Shown piece by piece: positions 21,147-64,000 of a stretch of DNA of 64,000 nucleotides (position 1 is the first letter of the stretch; every line of letters starts with the position of its first letter). The position numbers and the translations under genes are program-made. The DNA comes from Ophthalmolycus amberensis. Its lineage: Eukaryota > Chordata > Actinopteri > Perciformes > Zoarcidae. Below the pieces are notes generated by a model. It had not been told where the DNA came from, did no database searches, and worked only from the letters and a program-made list of their open reading frames with translations. The stretch spans positions 165,001 through 229,000 of the forward strand of contig JAFEUB010001196.1 of assembly GCA_024529925.1 (NCBI GenBank), read 5' to 3'.

Positions 21147-21310
21147 TCAGATTCTCTCCTCCTCTCGGAGTCTGCCGCTCAGTTTGTCCAGAACGATGTT
21201 GAGCTCCATGTTCTTGTTCAACTTCAGGAAGAAGTCCTTCCTTAATGGATGAATAGTCAGCCAATCAGTAGCCACTTCTGCCAGAAGACGGATGTGTTTC
21301 TCCATTTCAC
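21147..21310 (-). CDS. cdt1: CDT1 exon 10 (MCM-binding winged helix, C terminus)
   Basis: Encodes EKHIRLLAEVATDWL and FFLKLNKNMELNIVLDKL; TGA stop at 21149-21147. Confidence 0.96.
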
Positions 21311-24300
21311 CTGTTTGTTGGAGAGGAGGAAGACCCAATCACATTGCAGTTTTCCAAAAAAAAAAAATTTTAGAAGACAGCAACTAGTTTTCAACTAAAA
21401 AATAATGTTGAAAGCTACAGTTAAATGCCATTTGCCTCAGCTTTTTCTACTCGTCATCTAGCAGTTAAAAATAAGAATACAAAAAAAAATAATGTAAGTT
21501 AGTTCTCAGCTACTCCCATCCAGCTCTGCTGATATTTCTTATTGTTTGAACCAACCTGTACTGAGAGCAGATCTGTAGCTGGCCACCGTCCGGTTACAGG
21601 CCACTTCCATAATTAAAGATGGTTTCTTCTCTGCAACAAAAATGTTGCGGAGAATCCTGGCCAGCTCAGGAAGCCGTGACATCATCAGCAGGCGGTCCTC
21701 TTGTGTGGGGTTTCGTGTCATGGCTGCCTGGAGCTTCTGGGCCTCTTTTGCACGAATCTGAAACACCAACAAAACACCACATGGATTATTCTCAACACTG
21801 TTTTCTGGGTGGGCAAAGGCCAATTCAACACATCAAGTCAAGTTCAAACTGCCCCAGCACTAATATACCCCGCCCTCCTCCCGGTCCACCTACTCTGTCC
21901 AGCAGTGACTGGGACACTCCTTTCAGGGCAGTTGGGACCTGAGCCGCAGGGGCAGTTGATGGAGTAGACACTTGGGGGACTGTTGGGTTCTGTGGAGATG
22001 CAGGCTCTTTTCTCTCTGCAGCTTTATCTTCTGTCTTCTGAGCCAGAGAAATCAGAGCCTTCTCCATCTAAATGCAGGACAAAAGAATAATTCCATTTGA
22101 TTTAGACAGACAGATGATGAATTAATATATTGAACATTCCAGTCGGCATTATAAAATCATGCCTGACATTTAAACATTACCCATTGATAATGCATTGTTC
22201 TTAATGCCAGAACATTGACCACTTTAAAATGAACACAGTACCTTGGGTGTGATGAGTGAGCGAGCCTTATCAAGCACCTCCTGAGCTGTTGCCAGTTTGT
22301 CAGTGTCAGGAGGCTGAGGCAGCGAGCTAGTTAAGACGGCTGGCACAGTGTCCACATTAAAGCGAGGATGCCAGCGGGTGAGTTTGTCTTCTGGAACAGA
22401 CACTGGAGGAACTAACAAGGACAGGAAGATCTGCAGACAGAGACACAACTTTGATGAAATATTTATGAACATACACTCTCTGAAAGATCTGTGTAGACAT
22501 AATTTAAAAAAATAAAAATCTATGTCACAATGTACCACAGTATATGTTAACTAAAATTAAAGACAAACTATGAGTATTGGGGAATATGACCAGAAAACCC
22601 TGGATTGTATCTTCACATGACTTGTAGGCTGGGCTTTTTGCTCAACAGCCACTGTAGATAGTGGTTTTCCAAAGTTACAGGCAATTTAGCCAGTCACAAT
22701 TTTGTTGTCAGGAAACCATTAACCGGTGTACAAATATTTGCCAGAAGAACCAACTTAAAAATAACAATATTTAAAAAAGTAAATTAATAAAAAATAACAT
22801 TGGTGGGATTTTTGTTCGTTTTCAAATGCCATGGTGCTGGGAAACGGGAATGGTGGGCAACGGTGAGAATGGTGGTGGATCATCACCATGTCTTATGAGT
22901 TACTTTTCTAAGTGAAGACCTGGTATTGCCCAAATGTAGCCGCATCTCAGGTGACAATGATGTTATCCAACACAGAAAACCATGTGTACTTAATTATATA
23001 GGTATTTCTGAAGCAAATATCCATTAGTTTTCCAAAACTGTCTGCAAGGTTGTGTTGGAAAAAATAATAAATCCAGAGAGGTAATGTACTAACTCGTTAG
23101 CAGAAATTAGACACCAAAATGTATTCTCCATGTGTCAGTGGAGACAACCATCTCAGACCACAGTGTTTACTTTCAAACTTGGGACTGTGCCATGATCGAA
23201 ACTCCTCCCCATTTGCTGCCTATGCCTAGTTGTGACTCTCACTATATGAAACTAACAGGAAACAATAATGCAGCAGCAGCTGCTGACCTTGTGGTGCTGT
23301 TTGACAATTGAGACCAGATTCATGTGGAAGATGAGTCTTCTCTCCAAGAGGTGAGAGGCTGACAGGACAGGCCGAGCCTCATTCTGGTCTGAGGAGGACA
23401 AAAACACTCCGGTTAATAAATGAACACATAAAAAAGGTAAAGGACACATCAGCATGAGCAGCTATAAAGAGACACTTGCCATTACACCCACAGTTTATAT
23501 ATATCCCATTTAACGATGCGTTTAAATGGTGGAGTGAACAGAGTTGTAATGGATATTAAAATAAGCCACCTTCTAATATTTTGAGCAGAAGAAGTGGTGA
23601 TTTAATAAACTAACCAGAGAGAAGGACGGGATCCACGGTGAGCTGGTAGCGGCCCTTTTTAATGTTGCCGTTGAAGGTCGGGACATTCTTCTCCTGTCGA
23701 AATGTGTAGGCCTCAGGAAACACCATCTTTATCTGACCAACGTGGCCCTCCTCAAACCGCCTGCAAGGAGGACAAAGAAAAGAGTCAAACATTAGCTTCT
23801 GCTGTCTGACAGCCAGTCCTGTTGGTGTGTCCCACAGCTCCATCTGTCAAGGTTGTGAAGTGTCCTTGAGTAAGGTCCTGAACCTTATGTTTCCCCCCTG
23901 GGCGCTTTGCAGCAGCCAACTGCTCCAAAATGCTTCGGGAGAGTTCAATGTAAAGGTCAAATTTCATGTACATGACTGTTATAAAACGATTTGGGGTTTT
24001 TAAATCCCAAAACTTCTGGAATGTCCATGTGTAGAAGTTTTTTGTGGTGGTATGAGCTTTGAGGAAACCCGTGCCAAATTTCAGTGCTTTGAGGTTATTG
24101 GGCTGTTGCCTTAGAAGAAAAGGAAACGTATGGCCCGTGTTTACCCTATATTTATGCGCAGCTGCTAAAATTTCCCACAATCGCTTATATCCTCTGCTGT
24201 TGTGTTTCACCCCGTGCAGTGGTGCCTCTCCACACTCGCACAAACCGAGCAGAGAACAGACCTGTGAAGTGAAGACAACAATGAAGTAAAGACACACTAA

Positions 24301-26513
24301 CTTGCTGGTTGATTGTGTGATTTTTTTTTTGTTTCTAGCTGTGCTGTATTTTAAATGTAATCCAATGTTGTGCAGAGCTTCGACATCATACCCTGGGGAA
24401 TAATGGCAGTAAATTCAAGTAAAATAGACTTCACTTATCCCGTTCGAATGCCTTGCACGAAACATAGACATGGCGGTTAATTTCTAACTTACATGGGGCC
24501 CCATGGTATTACTAATACTGTGTGAATACGGTTTTGGTTACATCCCTAAATGGGTTACATCCCTAACCTGAAAGAATCACTCATCCTCATTTATATCCGG
24601 AAAGTACAACCAGGCCATCCCTCCGTGATTCCACTTACTTGTGCATCATGTCCTGAACTCCCCGTTTGATCTTGGCGAAGGTGGTGGTCTCACAGCGGTT
24701 GTGTAGCATGGCGACCACCGTGTCCATACTCCTGAACATCTCTGCCAGCACCTTGTACTGGAAAGGCAGGGACAGGCCCGGAGGGCCAGCCTGGGCTAGA
24801 GTGTGGTACTGCTGGTATGCTGGCTGCTCAGTGCTATGAACAAGAAAAAACACATTAGCTTCTGATTTGGGCTTTGGTAATGTAGTGTCCCACCTGCACA
24901 GTGCATATTGGTTTTCGGCTAGAAGTGTATTTTTACATGCTCACCTGTCCTGGGTTTGTGTCTCACTCAGCTTGCTCTTGGCCTCTCTCTCCTCCTTCCT
25001 CAGCTGAGCTTTAGCTGCAAGGTCTTTGACTTGCGCTACAGTGAACTTGAGGGCCTTAGCATCAGAGGCGGTTTTGGGAACAAGTGGGGTTGTTTTATGA
25101 GGAGCTGAACCGACTGGAGACGAGGAAGAGGAGGAGGTGGATGCTGAAGCGCTGGATAGTTCCTCTGCATGCTTCTTGATCCTCTGAAGGCGAGACTTGA
25201 GGGTTGCAATGCCCTCTTTACACAGAGCCTGGCAGAAAGGGGAATTTCCATGCTGATGAATTTGGGACTTTAAGGATACATTACATAGTTGTCAACGCAT
25301 CCATGTCCATAGGATTTGTTAACAATATGAAAAATAAAGAATAACACCATAATCATCGTTTGATATGAACAGCAATATCAGTCTATCACACAGTTTTGCT
25401 GCAGTTAGCCAACACGCACGTATGTGTCCACATGCATGGTAGCATGAGTGGAGGCCTGATAAATACAACTGTAATTGAGTAGGTTTCTACATTCTCCACA
25501 CAGAGTTGAGTTCACCAAGCAATGCTTAATAATTCAATTTTACCACAAATGTTTGCGGCATTCTGGTGGCAACAACAAACTGCTTAGCTCTGTCTGACTT
25601 TGTCACTCCAAAGCAAGGCAGCCGACAGCCCTACAGTGGTGTGACTGCACACTAGTGAGGCATGTGTTACCTTGCTTTCCTGTCCTTTAGTGATCTTGCT
25701 GTTGACTTGACCCCTCTGTGGAGAGCTGTTGGTTTCAAAGTGATGATGGTTCTCAGCATTCTGTCCAGAAACAGGGGCTGCCGGAGCCGAGTGCTGCTGG
25801 GTCACCTCACTGGACAAGGACTTGGCTGCAGCCTGGACATACACAACAGCGTGTTCAGTGTCACTCTATATCAACAATTCCGTGTTTTTCGCAAGCTCGC
25901 AACCAAAAAGCACGCAGACAGCGGTTTATGGTTGCCACCTTATTTTTAACCAAAGGATGAAAACGAGCCTGTACATATATAACTTTACAGATTTACTCAA
26001 ATATGGAGCATCCATGAGCTGGATTCCACCAGAAAAGAATAAACGTTACGTAACCTGCGGTGTGTTTTGAGGTAGGACCAGTTTCTTCCTGGCCTTCGTC
26101 CTTGCTTTCTCCGGAACATGAACTTTAGCGTCTGTAACGACCTCCTCTTGCCGTCTCTTTTTGGCCGTGCTATGGTCGGCGGTGGCTGAAAACACGGCGG
26201 CTCCGAGGTCGAACTCTGTCTCGGCTGAGGTCCGCTTTGGTGTCCGAGGACTGGTGGGATCGTTCGCGGTGGTACCGATAGAACAAACTCCCTCGTTTAG
26301 CTCCACTGCCTCGTCAATAACTCTGACAAATTCTTCATGGACGGAGGACGAGCAAAGGAAACCACCTTTGTTTTTGGCGGATATTGACCTCGTACTGGTC
26401 TCAGATGAGCCACGGCCGACAACAGCGCTCCTGCGCTGCTTGGTTGGTTTGACCGGACCGGCGACACTTTTCTTTCTCTGGGAAAAGAAATCAGTAACTC
26501 GAGCCTGAGACAT
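21147..26513 (-). CDS. cdt1: DNA replication licensing factor CDT1, complete coding region in ten exons
   Basis: CDT1 works with ORC and CDC6 to load MCM2-7 at replication origins in G1; geminin inhibits it, and CRL4-Cdt2 destroys it when it binds chromatin-loaded PCNA. Exons (- strand): 26513-26055, 25832-25671, 25228-24945, 24833-24639, 23760-23615, 23388-23288, 22430-22242, 22067-21894, 21757-21556, 21310-21147. The phases join in one frame of 691 codons plus stop. The N terminus SQARVTDFFSQRKK is a PIP degron (TDFF plus downstream basic residues). KKLVL near residue 145 is a possible cyclin-binding Cy motif. About residues 230-330 form a Ser/Ala-rich linker and coiled coil. The geminin-binding winged helix follows (YKVLAEMFRSMDTVVAMLHN .. 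TRWHPRFNVD). The MCM-binding C-terminal domain is in the last two exons. I chose the ATG at 26513 because family members start immediately before the PIP box; an in-frame ATG 8 codons upstream (26537) is possible. Confidence 0.96.
21556..21757 (-). CDS. cdt1: CDT1 exon 9 (MCM-binding winged helix, first half)
   Basis: Encodes IRAKEAQKLQAAMTRNP, RLPELARILRNIFVAEKK and the following helix. Donor gttggt. Confidence 0.96.
21894..22067 (-). CDS. cdt1: CDT1 exon 8 (linker)
   Basis: 58 codons, Pro/Ala/Thr-rich, ending VSQSLLDR at the entry to the C-terminal winged helix. Donor gtaggt. Confidence 0.93.
22242..22430 (-). CDS. cdt1: CDT1 exon 7
   Basis: 63 codons including VPEDKLTRWHPRFNVDTVP, the conserved end of the central domain, then a helix leading to the linker. 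Confidence 0.97.
22434..23287. other. CDT1 intron 6
   Basis: About 0.85 kb, GT..AG, AT-rich; no element recognised. Confidence 0.7.
23288..23388 (-). CDS. cdt1: CDT1 exon 6
   Basis: 101 bp encoding SASHLLERRLIFHMNLVSIV KQHHK region; donor gtcagc, acceptor cctcag. Confidence 0.95.
23615..23760 (-). CDS. cdt1: CDT1 exon 5
   Basis: 146 bp encoding RFEEGHVGQIKMVFPEAYTF and the YQLTVDP strand of the geminin-binding domain. Donor gttagt. Confidence 0.96.
23764..24638. other. CDT1 intron 4 with SINE-body fragment
   Basis: On the + strand 23862-23935 reads gtgtccttgagtaaggtcc, then ccctgggcgctttgcagcag and ccaactgctcc, the body of a common fish SINE. The rest is unassigned. Confidence 0.55.
24639..24833 (-). 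CDS. cdt1: CDT1 exon 4 (start of geminin-binding domain)
   Basis: 195 bp containing LPFQYKVLAEMFRSMDTVV and MLHNRCETTTFAKIKRGVQ, highly characteristic of the CDT1 central winged helix. Donor gtaagt. Confidence 0.97.
24945..25228 (-). CDS. cdt1: CDT1 exon 3 (helical, Ser-run linker)
   Basis: 284 bp: ALCKEGIATLKSRLQRIKKH, then a Ser-rich run and a charged helix AKAQLRKEEREAKSKL. Donor gtgagc. Confidence 0.92.
25671..25832 (-). CDS. cdt1: CDT1 exon 2
   Basis: 54 codons, Ser/Gln/His-rich, phase 0 at both ends; acceptor tgtccag, donor gtaaca. Poorly conserved linker region, supported by frame continuity. Confidence 0.85.
26055..26513 (-). CDS. cdt1: CDT1 exon 1 (PIP degron, disordered N terminus)
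   Basis: 153 codons, with the PIP-box degron at residues 3-14 and a Ser/Thr/Lys-rich disordered region ending KKLVLPQNTPQ. The donor is GTTACG, weak after GT, so this junction is the least certain of the gene. Confidence 0.9.
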
Positions 26514-26651
26514 CTTCCTGCTGATTGAGGTGGACACAGGGACCGCAATGTGAAAACAAATCTACAACTTTCTGAAGTCGGTAACGGTATAAATACTGTC
26601 CATCGACTATCGATTTCCGGAAATATTCACGCTACACAGGAAGAAGAAAGG

Positions 26652-26667
26652 AAATTCGCGCGAAATT
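26652..26667. promoter_or_regulatory. E2F-like site in the CDT1 promoter
   Basis: aaattcgcgcgaaatt; on the - strand it contains TTTCGCGCG, a match to the E2F consensus TTTSSCGC. It lies about 140-150 bp upstream of the CDT1 ATG. CDT1 is an established E2F target in animals, so placement supports function; occupancy is inferred. Confidence 0.65.
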
Positions 26668-27274
26668 ACCTAAGCCACGCCTCTCTGGGTCACGTCATAG
26701 GATAACAAAAGAGGGATAGGCCATGTTGATGAGCTCAGCAGTTATCAAAGACACTTTGTTGAATCACACAAATACTAGTAAACAGCTCTGCTGTTGATTT
26801 GATTATTTTTGTATTCATTCTTTGATACTTTTTTCTAAAACCAGTGTTTGTGTGGCGACACTGACTCGTAATTTTCGTAATATCCGTGTATAACAAAGCC
26901 CAAATAAATACGTGTATTACAAAATCAGACACATTTAATCGTTTATTAAACTGTCATATAGAATGTTGTTTAACACAATTGAAAGACAGTTTGTAAAGCA
27001 ATAAGAAATCATCATATTCTACCAACTTCTAAAATGTTAATGGTTTGCAAATAAATGTCTTCTACATTTAGAAGACACAGGCACCCTTCCTCCTGCTTAC
27101 ATCTGCTCTGTGTCCTTGAATCTCATTTAGACTTGTTAATACATGTAACATGAACAGCTTTCATCTTTTATTTACATCCCAACCTGGCAACATATCATTT
27201 CGTCTTTTCATGTCTCAAACTGTCTTATCTCTGTGAGAGTCTGCAGGTCCAGTTAACGGCACACAGAACAAATT
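26668..27274. other. CDT1 upstream intergenic DNA
   Basis: AT-rich, no gene or element recognised. Confidence 0.5.
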
Positions 27275-27482
27275 AGATTACAGTATGGAGGTATCACACA
27301 TCATGTTTTCTTTGGCTACAACACTTTCATATTTAACAACATTCAGAGCAGCAGAGTGCAGAGACTTAGTCGACCTGGTCTCACAGAAATCCATGAAATG
27401 ACCACGACATGTTAACAATGCATTATGGGGTGGTGGCACGTAATATACTTGTTGGCACAATGGAAAACAATACCAATGAACA
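27275..27482 (-). repeat. Dispersed repeat, copy A (inverted relative to 54597-54790)
   Basis: Segments such as gattacagtatggaggtatc, cagcagagtgcagagactta and cattatggggtggtggca recur, reverse-complemented, at 54597-54790. Both copies share the order of blocks, so this is an interspersed element of unknown class rather than chance similarity. Confidence 0.8.
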
Positions 27483-27692
27483 GTCAATTAGAGTCCTTTT
27501 TTCTTTGTGGACACATGAAGTAAACACATCCACATGACTATAGCTGCAACGGTCAGAGCTGGTGACATACTCTCAACCAGTTTTTGCCAAGCATAGCCAT
27601 GTAGAGGCAATTAAAATACTTTAAAATACTCATAAATACCTCGCAAAGGTTAGGGTTATAAAACACGACTGACATCAGAAAGATAAAAACCT

Positions 27693-28436
27693 CTAAAGGT
27701 GTTCATTAAAAAATCGAACTGCTGCTGGAACGAAAGACCTTCTTAGTCGTTCAGTAGAACACTGAGGCATCCTGAGTCTCTCACTAAATGAGCTTCGAAG
27801 TCCATTGAAGACACTGTGTAGTGGATGGCCTTCAAACAAGACAATTGTTTTTAACTTGGCCCTTGTTCGCTTTTCAACAGTGACTTCTAGTGAGTCTGGG
27901 TTAAGGCCAATTACTGAGTCAGCCTTTCTGATCATCTTATTGATCCTGTTTTTATCATCTGTAGTGATGCCGCCGCCCCCCCCCCCCCCCCCCCCCCCCC
28001 AGCAGAGCACAGCATAAAAAAGAACACTAGCCAAGATCCCCTGATAGAAAACATGAAGAAGCTTCCTGCTGATATCAAAGGATCTAAGTTTCCTCAGGAA
28101 GAAGAGTATTGACTGAGCCTTTTTAAAAACAGCATCAGTATTATTTTTCCAGTTTAACTTACTGTCCAGATAGACCCTGAGATATTTATACGACTGGACA
28201 ATTTCTATCTGACCTGCAATTGTCACTGGGGAGACCTCCTCCTTCTTCCTTCTAAAATCAATAACCAACTCTTTGGTCTTTCCAACATTTAATTTAAAAA
28301 AAAATTTCATCACACCAGCTGACAAAAGATTCAACCTCCCGTTTGTAGGCCAGGTCGTTGCCTCGGGTAAGTAGACCAACCAGAGCAGTGTCATCTGAGC
28401 ACTTCTGGATGTTACAGGACACATGGCTCTGCCTAT
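27693..28436 (-). pseudogene. Non-LTR retrotransposon reverse transcriptase, C-terminal half
   Basis: The - strand reads KCSDDTALVGLLTRG (the RT catalytic F/Y-x-D-D equivalent, here CSDD) in one frame. After a frame change near 28305 it reads NVGKTKELVIDFRRKKEE, YKYLRVYLDSKLNWKNNTDA, KKAQSILFFLRKLRSFDIS, NKMIRKADSVIGLNPDSL and RRSFVPAAVRFFNEHL to the stop at 27693. These are thumb and post-RT signatures of fish non-LTR elements; the clade (CR1/Rex/jockey group) is not resolved. A 25-base C run (27976-28000) interrupts the coding sequence as ten Gly codons. Confidence 0.85.
27976..28000. repeat. Homopolymer C25 run
   Basis: Uninterrupted run of 25 C inside the LINE remnant, read as poly-Gly on the - strand. 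Such runs are prone to sequencing and replication slippage. Confidence 0.9.
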
Positions 28437-31400
28437 ATTCAGCTGTATATGTTACCATATATAGTTACTAGCCTACCCCATACCAATATGTTCTCAACAC
28501 ACAATGATCATTAATATGAAAGGCTTAATGGGCATTTAAAATATAAATAAGTTATTCTTCCATTGTGGTATCACTACTTGATGAAGAAGCCTGATGGATT
28601 TGAATAGGGCAGTGATTCCTAACCTGACGGGGTCCCAATAAAAATCTGTGAGGTCACCAAAAAGGATAAAAAGTAAAAGATGGCAATCTGTTACATGTTA
28701 TGTATACTGTTTCAGGCTTTTCTGTAATTTACACTCACTCTGCACAAGCTGAGTTAGATTGTCTTCTTGGTTACAAAAAGGAAGCAATAAAACTCCCAGA
28801 GAAAGTTTTCAGGTAAAAATTTAACTTTTCTATCAGATGTATTTTTTTGGATTCTGTCCTGAGATCCATTAATACAAAACATACTATAAGAATTGTTGTT
28901 ATGTAAGCCGAAATAGAAGTGACTAATTTGTCAAACTAGCAGTCAGGCTAGTTCACAGGAGGTGAAAACATGGCTTGTGATTCTGGGATGGCTGTAATGC
29001 CTTGTTACAAGTACTTTCTTTCATATTCTAAAAACCTAAAAGCCTGCTTAGAATAAAAGCTAAGTTAATTATAATCAGTTGCCTGCTAATAGGGTCGGGT
29101 CAGTGAGGCCTGATTACATATTTACAGTATAAACAAATCTTTTTGTTGGCTGGTTTAGGCCTATGCTAACTTGAATGGGGATAAAATAATTTAATCATGC
29201 GGCCCATTTAGACTTTACAAATGTTATCCCGCCGAAATGATCAAATTCTGATTGTGAAGCGAGATATTTTTCGGGGGTTGTGATGCTGAAAAGTATTTAG
29301 GGAAGTTGGGGAGTTGGGAACTTTTGACGATCCACCGCCCCACCAATGCAGCGGCCCACAGGGCCACTGGGCTGCATTTAACGTGACACGTCTGCTCTCA
29401 CGGCACACCTCCATTTTCTCACACCACAACCTCAGCTTCTGCTGACTCATAGACAAGTCCAGGCTGATTCCACTTTATGATGTTTTACAACATGTAATTC
29501 TCAGATCACAGATTTGCTGGGATCAGAATGTCTTCAGCGAGTTATATGTGGAGTGAGAAGTTTTCAGTGAATCACATTCTTTTTTGCTGAGCTGTGTAAC
29601 TGTTGTTAAGATTCAAGTATTGATTTTCTCTTTTCTCCTTGTTAAAGTTTTTTGGGGGGGAGTTCTTCCTGTTCCGCTGTGAGGGTCCTGGGACTGAGGA
29701 TGTCGCATTTGTACAGATTGTAAAGCCCTCTGAGGCAAATTTGTGTTTTGTGATTTTGGGCTGAACAAAACTAAATTTAATTGAATTTTATAGCCTCCGT
29801 ACTCCTCGAGTAACCTGATGACATTTTAGGGGCCACAGCTCATCATGGATGACAAGACCACAAAGTACATTCAAATAGTAAAAGTGTAAAGAGGAAATGT
29901 ATACAATTGTTTTAGAGTCTTGGTCAAATAGTGTCACTGTATTTTTTGATTGAGACTACCCAAGGGAGGACATTTGCTGATGAATGTTAGTGTTGTTAGG
30001 GCTATAGTGCATAATGGAGATACAAAGTGTATAGAAGAACATTTATATTGGACATGACTAATCTGTCCAGTAAGCTAAATATACAGAAGGTTTAAAGTAA
30101 CTCCAAAAGCAGTGTAGAATAATTAATCAAAAAACAGGTTTGATGTGGTTATTTTACAACAGTCTGACTCGGGTTGCACAAAATGTAACCAGCAAATCTG
30201 CCGTGCATCATTCTGGCTTTACATTGCGCACCACCATTGAGTATACAGAGCAGATACCTGCTGCCTTCACTCAGCTGTAAATATAGTCACCAGTATAGTA
30301 TTACTTACTGGCATGACAGACAGAGCTTTGGTATGCCTAGTTGGCATTAATGTCATAACAGCTGGTTGAAAAAATATATTAATATTATTATTTAGAATAA
30401 AGTAATTGTTCTGTCACAACAATTAACTAAATTACACATATTGCCAAACAAATTCATGTTTGCATATTCAAGTTCCTGGTCATGCAGCCAACAGCACTGT
30501 CAGGAATCTATTTAATCAAAAAGCACCATAAACCACCAAAAGTATTCAGCAACTTAGCATACAGACACATTTCACTAAAAAAAAGGAACTTTACGCTCAT
30601 TTAGGGCTATGATGTCTGGAGGCTGGCAAATATGCTGATCAAGCATACTTATTCATCAGTGACCAGGATTATTGACCTAGCTTATTATCTATAAATTCTT
30701 TAAAATGGGGATTTTGACTGATGCACTTTTGAAACATTCCTGGGGGTTGAGGAGTGATGACCTCGGCTGTGGGTAATGTCACAGACTTCATCAATACCGA
30801 ATCTCACTCTAAAATTAAAAAGTTGGCAGTACTATCTATCAATGTGGACCACCGAACCCCCCATGCCCGTGGCCCCCCTTGTCCATGTTCTTCCCTATTT
30901 TTCCACACACAACCTTGTAGAGTGTTTATTTGGACGCTGGGAGGCGCCACTGATACACACAATGTCATTTATTTTGGTGTCGGATAAGTCATATATCCGA
31001 CACCAAACTTTTAAGGAAGACCTATTTCTAGCACAAGCGACTTGTATTGACTGACGCTGTCATGTCAGAAACGCTAATCTATAAACAAGCAAAACATTTT
31101 GAAACCCATGCCAACCCCAACTACCAATAGCACATATCATTATTTTTCGACGCTCTTTTTTTTGCTGAGCAGACACTTAATAGCAAAACTTTGTAATCAA
31201 ACAGACGTTGCAAAGCAGAGCAGCAGAGTCACAAGCTGTGCAGTGTTGGCTGAACAAGAAGTAAGAGGAATATAGTGCAGCAGGGAGGTGACCAACAGAA
31301 GCGGCAGCAGCAGCTCTGTGGAGAATAGCTCCTCTATGAACGCCCTTCAGACGGACTTGCCTGTGAATCACATTTTCCACCTACAACACTGTTACTTCAG

Positions 31401-31733
31401 ACTGGGCCTCTCCGAAGGAACACATGCAACAAAACCTTTCTTCCTCACCGATAACTTCACTGAAAGGAGTCGATCTGGAGCTGCGCACTCAGCGGACAGC
31501 TTTAAACACACAAGAAGACAAATACAATCGACTGATTGGAAAGTTTGTTTGAAGACTTTCTGCTAAAGTTGTTCTTGTTTTTTTGATGGAAGATAATGAG
31601 CGAGTATCAGAATAATGGAAATGGAGCCATATATGTTAGCGAGTTTCTGCCCTGATCTATGGAAGGCTAGTTATTGATAGTCTATATCGTTGTTGATTAT
31701 CGGGGACCGAGTATTGATCTGCAGGCTACTGAC
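28437..31733. other. Intergenic DNA between CDT1 and PIEZO1, with PIEZO1 5' UTR at its right end
   Basis: Contains a short hAT-type end cagtgattcctaacc at 28610. At 29500-29795 is a fish repeat tail (tacagattgtaaagccctct .. aacaaaactaaatttaattg). A 14-bp-arm hairpin lies at 30973-31007. No host exon is recognised before the PIEZO1 start codon; the transcription start is not determined. Confidence 0.5.
30973..31007. repeat. Perfect inverted repeat, 14-bp arms, 7-nt loop
   Basis: Left arm tttggtgtcggata, right arm tatccgacaccaaa, loop agtcata. It lies about 0.7 kb upstream of the PIEZO1 ATG. Could form a hairpin or be a remnant of transposon ends. Confidence 0.85.
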
Positions 31734-63560
<31,827 letters not shown>

Positions 63561-64000
63561 GTAAGAGTGTAGCACACTGTGTATGCAACCATGAAATGTT
63601 TTAATTCAAATTAGGTGTGTTGCAATACACGGGTATTGACTATAGCCAACTTCAACCACTTCATTACCGTGGTGAGAATCAACATAAGGTTAATTCGTTA
63701 AATAATATCTTTCTTAGATGAATGCAGAGTTTTTATTCATTATACATTAAACAATATGTCACCATGAAGCAACACTTCCTGGACCTTAACCCAGGAAGGA
63801 ATGGCAAGTTTTATTTATTTTAATGTGTTCTAAAGTTTCTCTGGGCAGACAAAAAAATTGCTTTAAAGTATGTTGGGTGAAAATATATATATTATATATA
63901 ACAATATATTGCAAGGCCCATTCTTTGTAGGATAGTAAGTGTCTGGGTACCGGCTTATAGTAAATATTTTTCACATTTTGTTTACTGTATACTGATGACT
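63561..64000. other. PIEZO1 intron 6, left part
   Basis: No exon recognised up to the window end. Confidence 0.7.

Overview
This is vertebrate DNA, almost certainly from a teleost fish and probably a percomorph. Split genes with GT..AG introns, long introns and a dense load of fish-type transposons (hAT non-autonomous elements, L2/Maui-like LINEs, a BEL/Pao fragment, Harbinger-type remnants, tRNA-derived SINEs and a retroviral env) all point there. No prokaryotic feature is present. I read every splice junction and domain by eye from the sequence; no search or alignment was run.

Three host genes give the window its identity. They are the 3' part of APRT (adenine phosphoribosyltransferase, + strand, last three coding exons at 12572-17847), the whole coding region of CDT1 (DNA replication licensing factor, - strand, ten exons 26513-21147, about 691 residues) and the first six coding exons of PIEZO1 (mechanosensitive channel, + strand, 31734-63560, running off the right edge). 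The order APRT / CDT1 / PIEZO1 is the known vertebrate neighbourhood (human 16q24.3). APRT and CDT1 are tail to tail; CDT1 and PIEZO1 are head to head about 5.2 kb apart. An E2F-like site lies about 145 bp upstream of the CDT1 start codon.

Layout: 1-3250 is a broken endogenous retrovirus on the - strand (env plus gag-like material, pol not seen). 3430-6040 is unassigned. 6041-11230 is a pile of LINE pieces in opposing orientations with a Harbinger-like element inserted in LINE ORF1, ending in a nine-copy 21-bp minisatellite. 11579-12085 is a decayed DDE transposase. 12572-17847 is APRT, whose fourth intron carries a hAT element and a BEL/Pao pol remnant. 19861-20425 is a hAT element; 21147-26513 is CDT1. 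26940-31700 is intergenic with one LINE remnant. 31734-64000 is PIEZO1, whose large first, second and fourth introns hold LINE, hAT and SINE insertions, including a three-level nest of elements at 50376-52125.

The host genes do not form a pathway: APRT salvages adenine, CDT1 loads MCM helicases at origins and PIEZO1 is a plasma-membrane ion channel. I found no convincing new biological system. The most useful observations are the nested and rearranged transposons with intact target-site duplications, the apparent absence of APRT exons 1-2 from the 12.5 kb upstream, and the acidic triplet-repeat tract inside a PIEZO1 coding exon.
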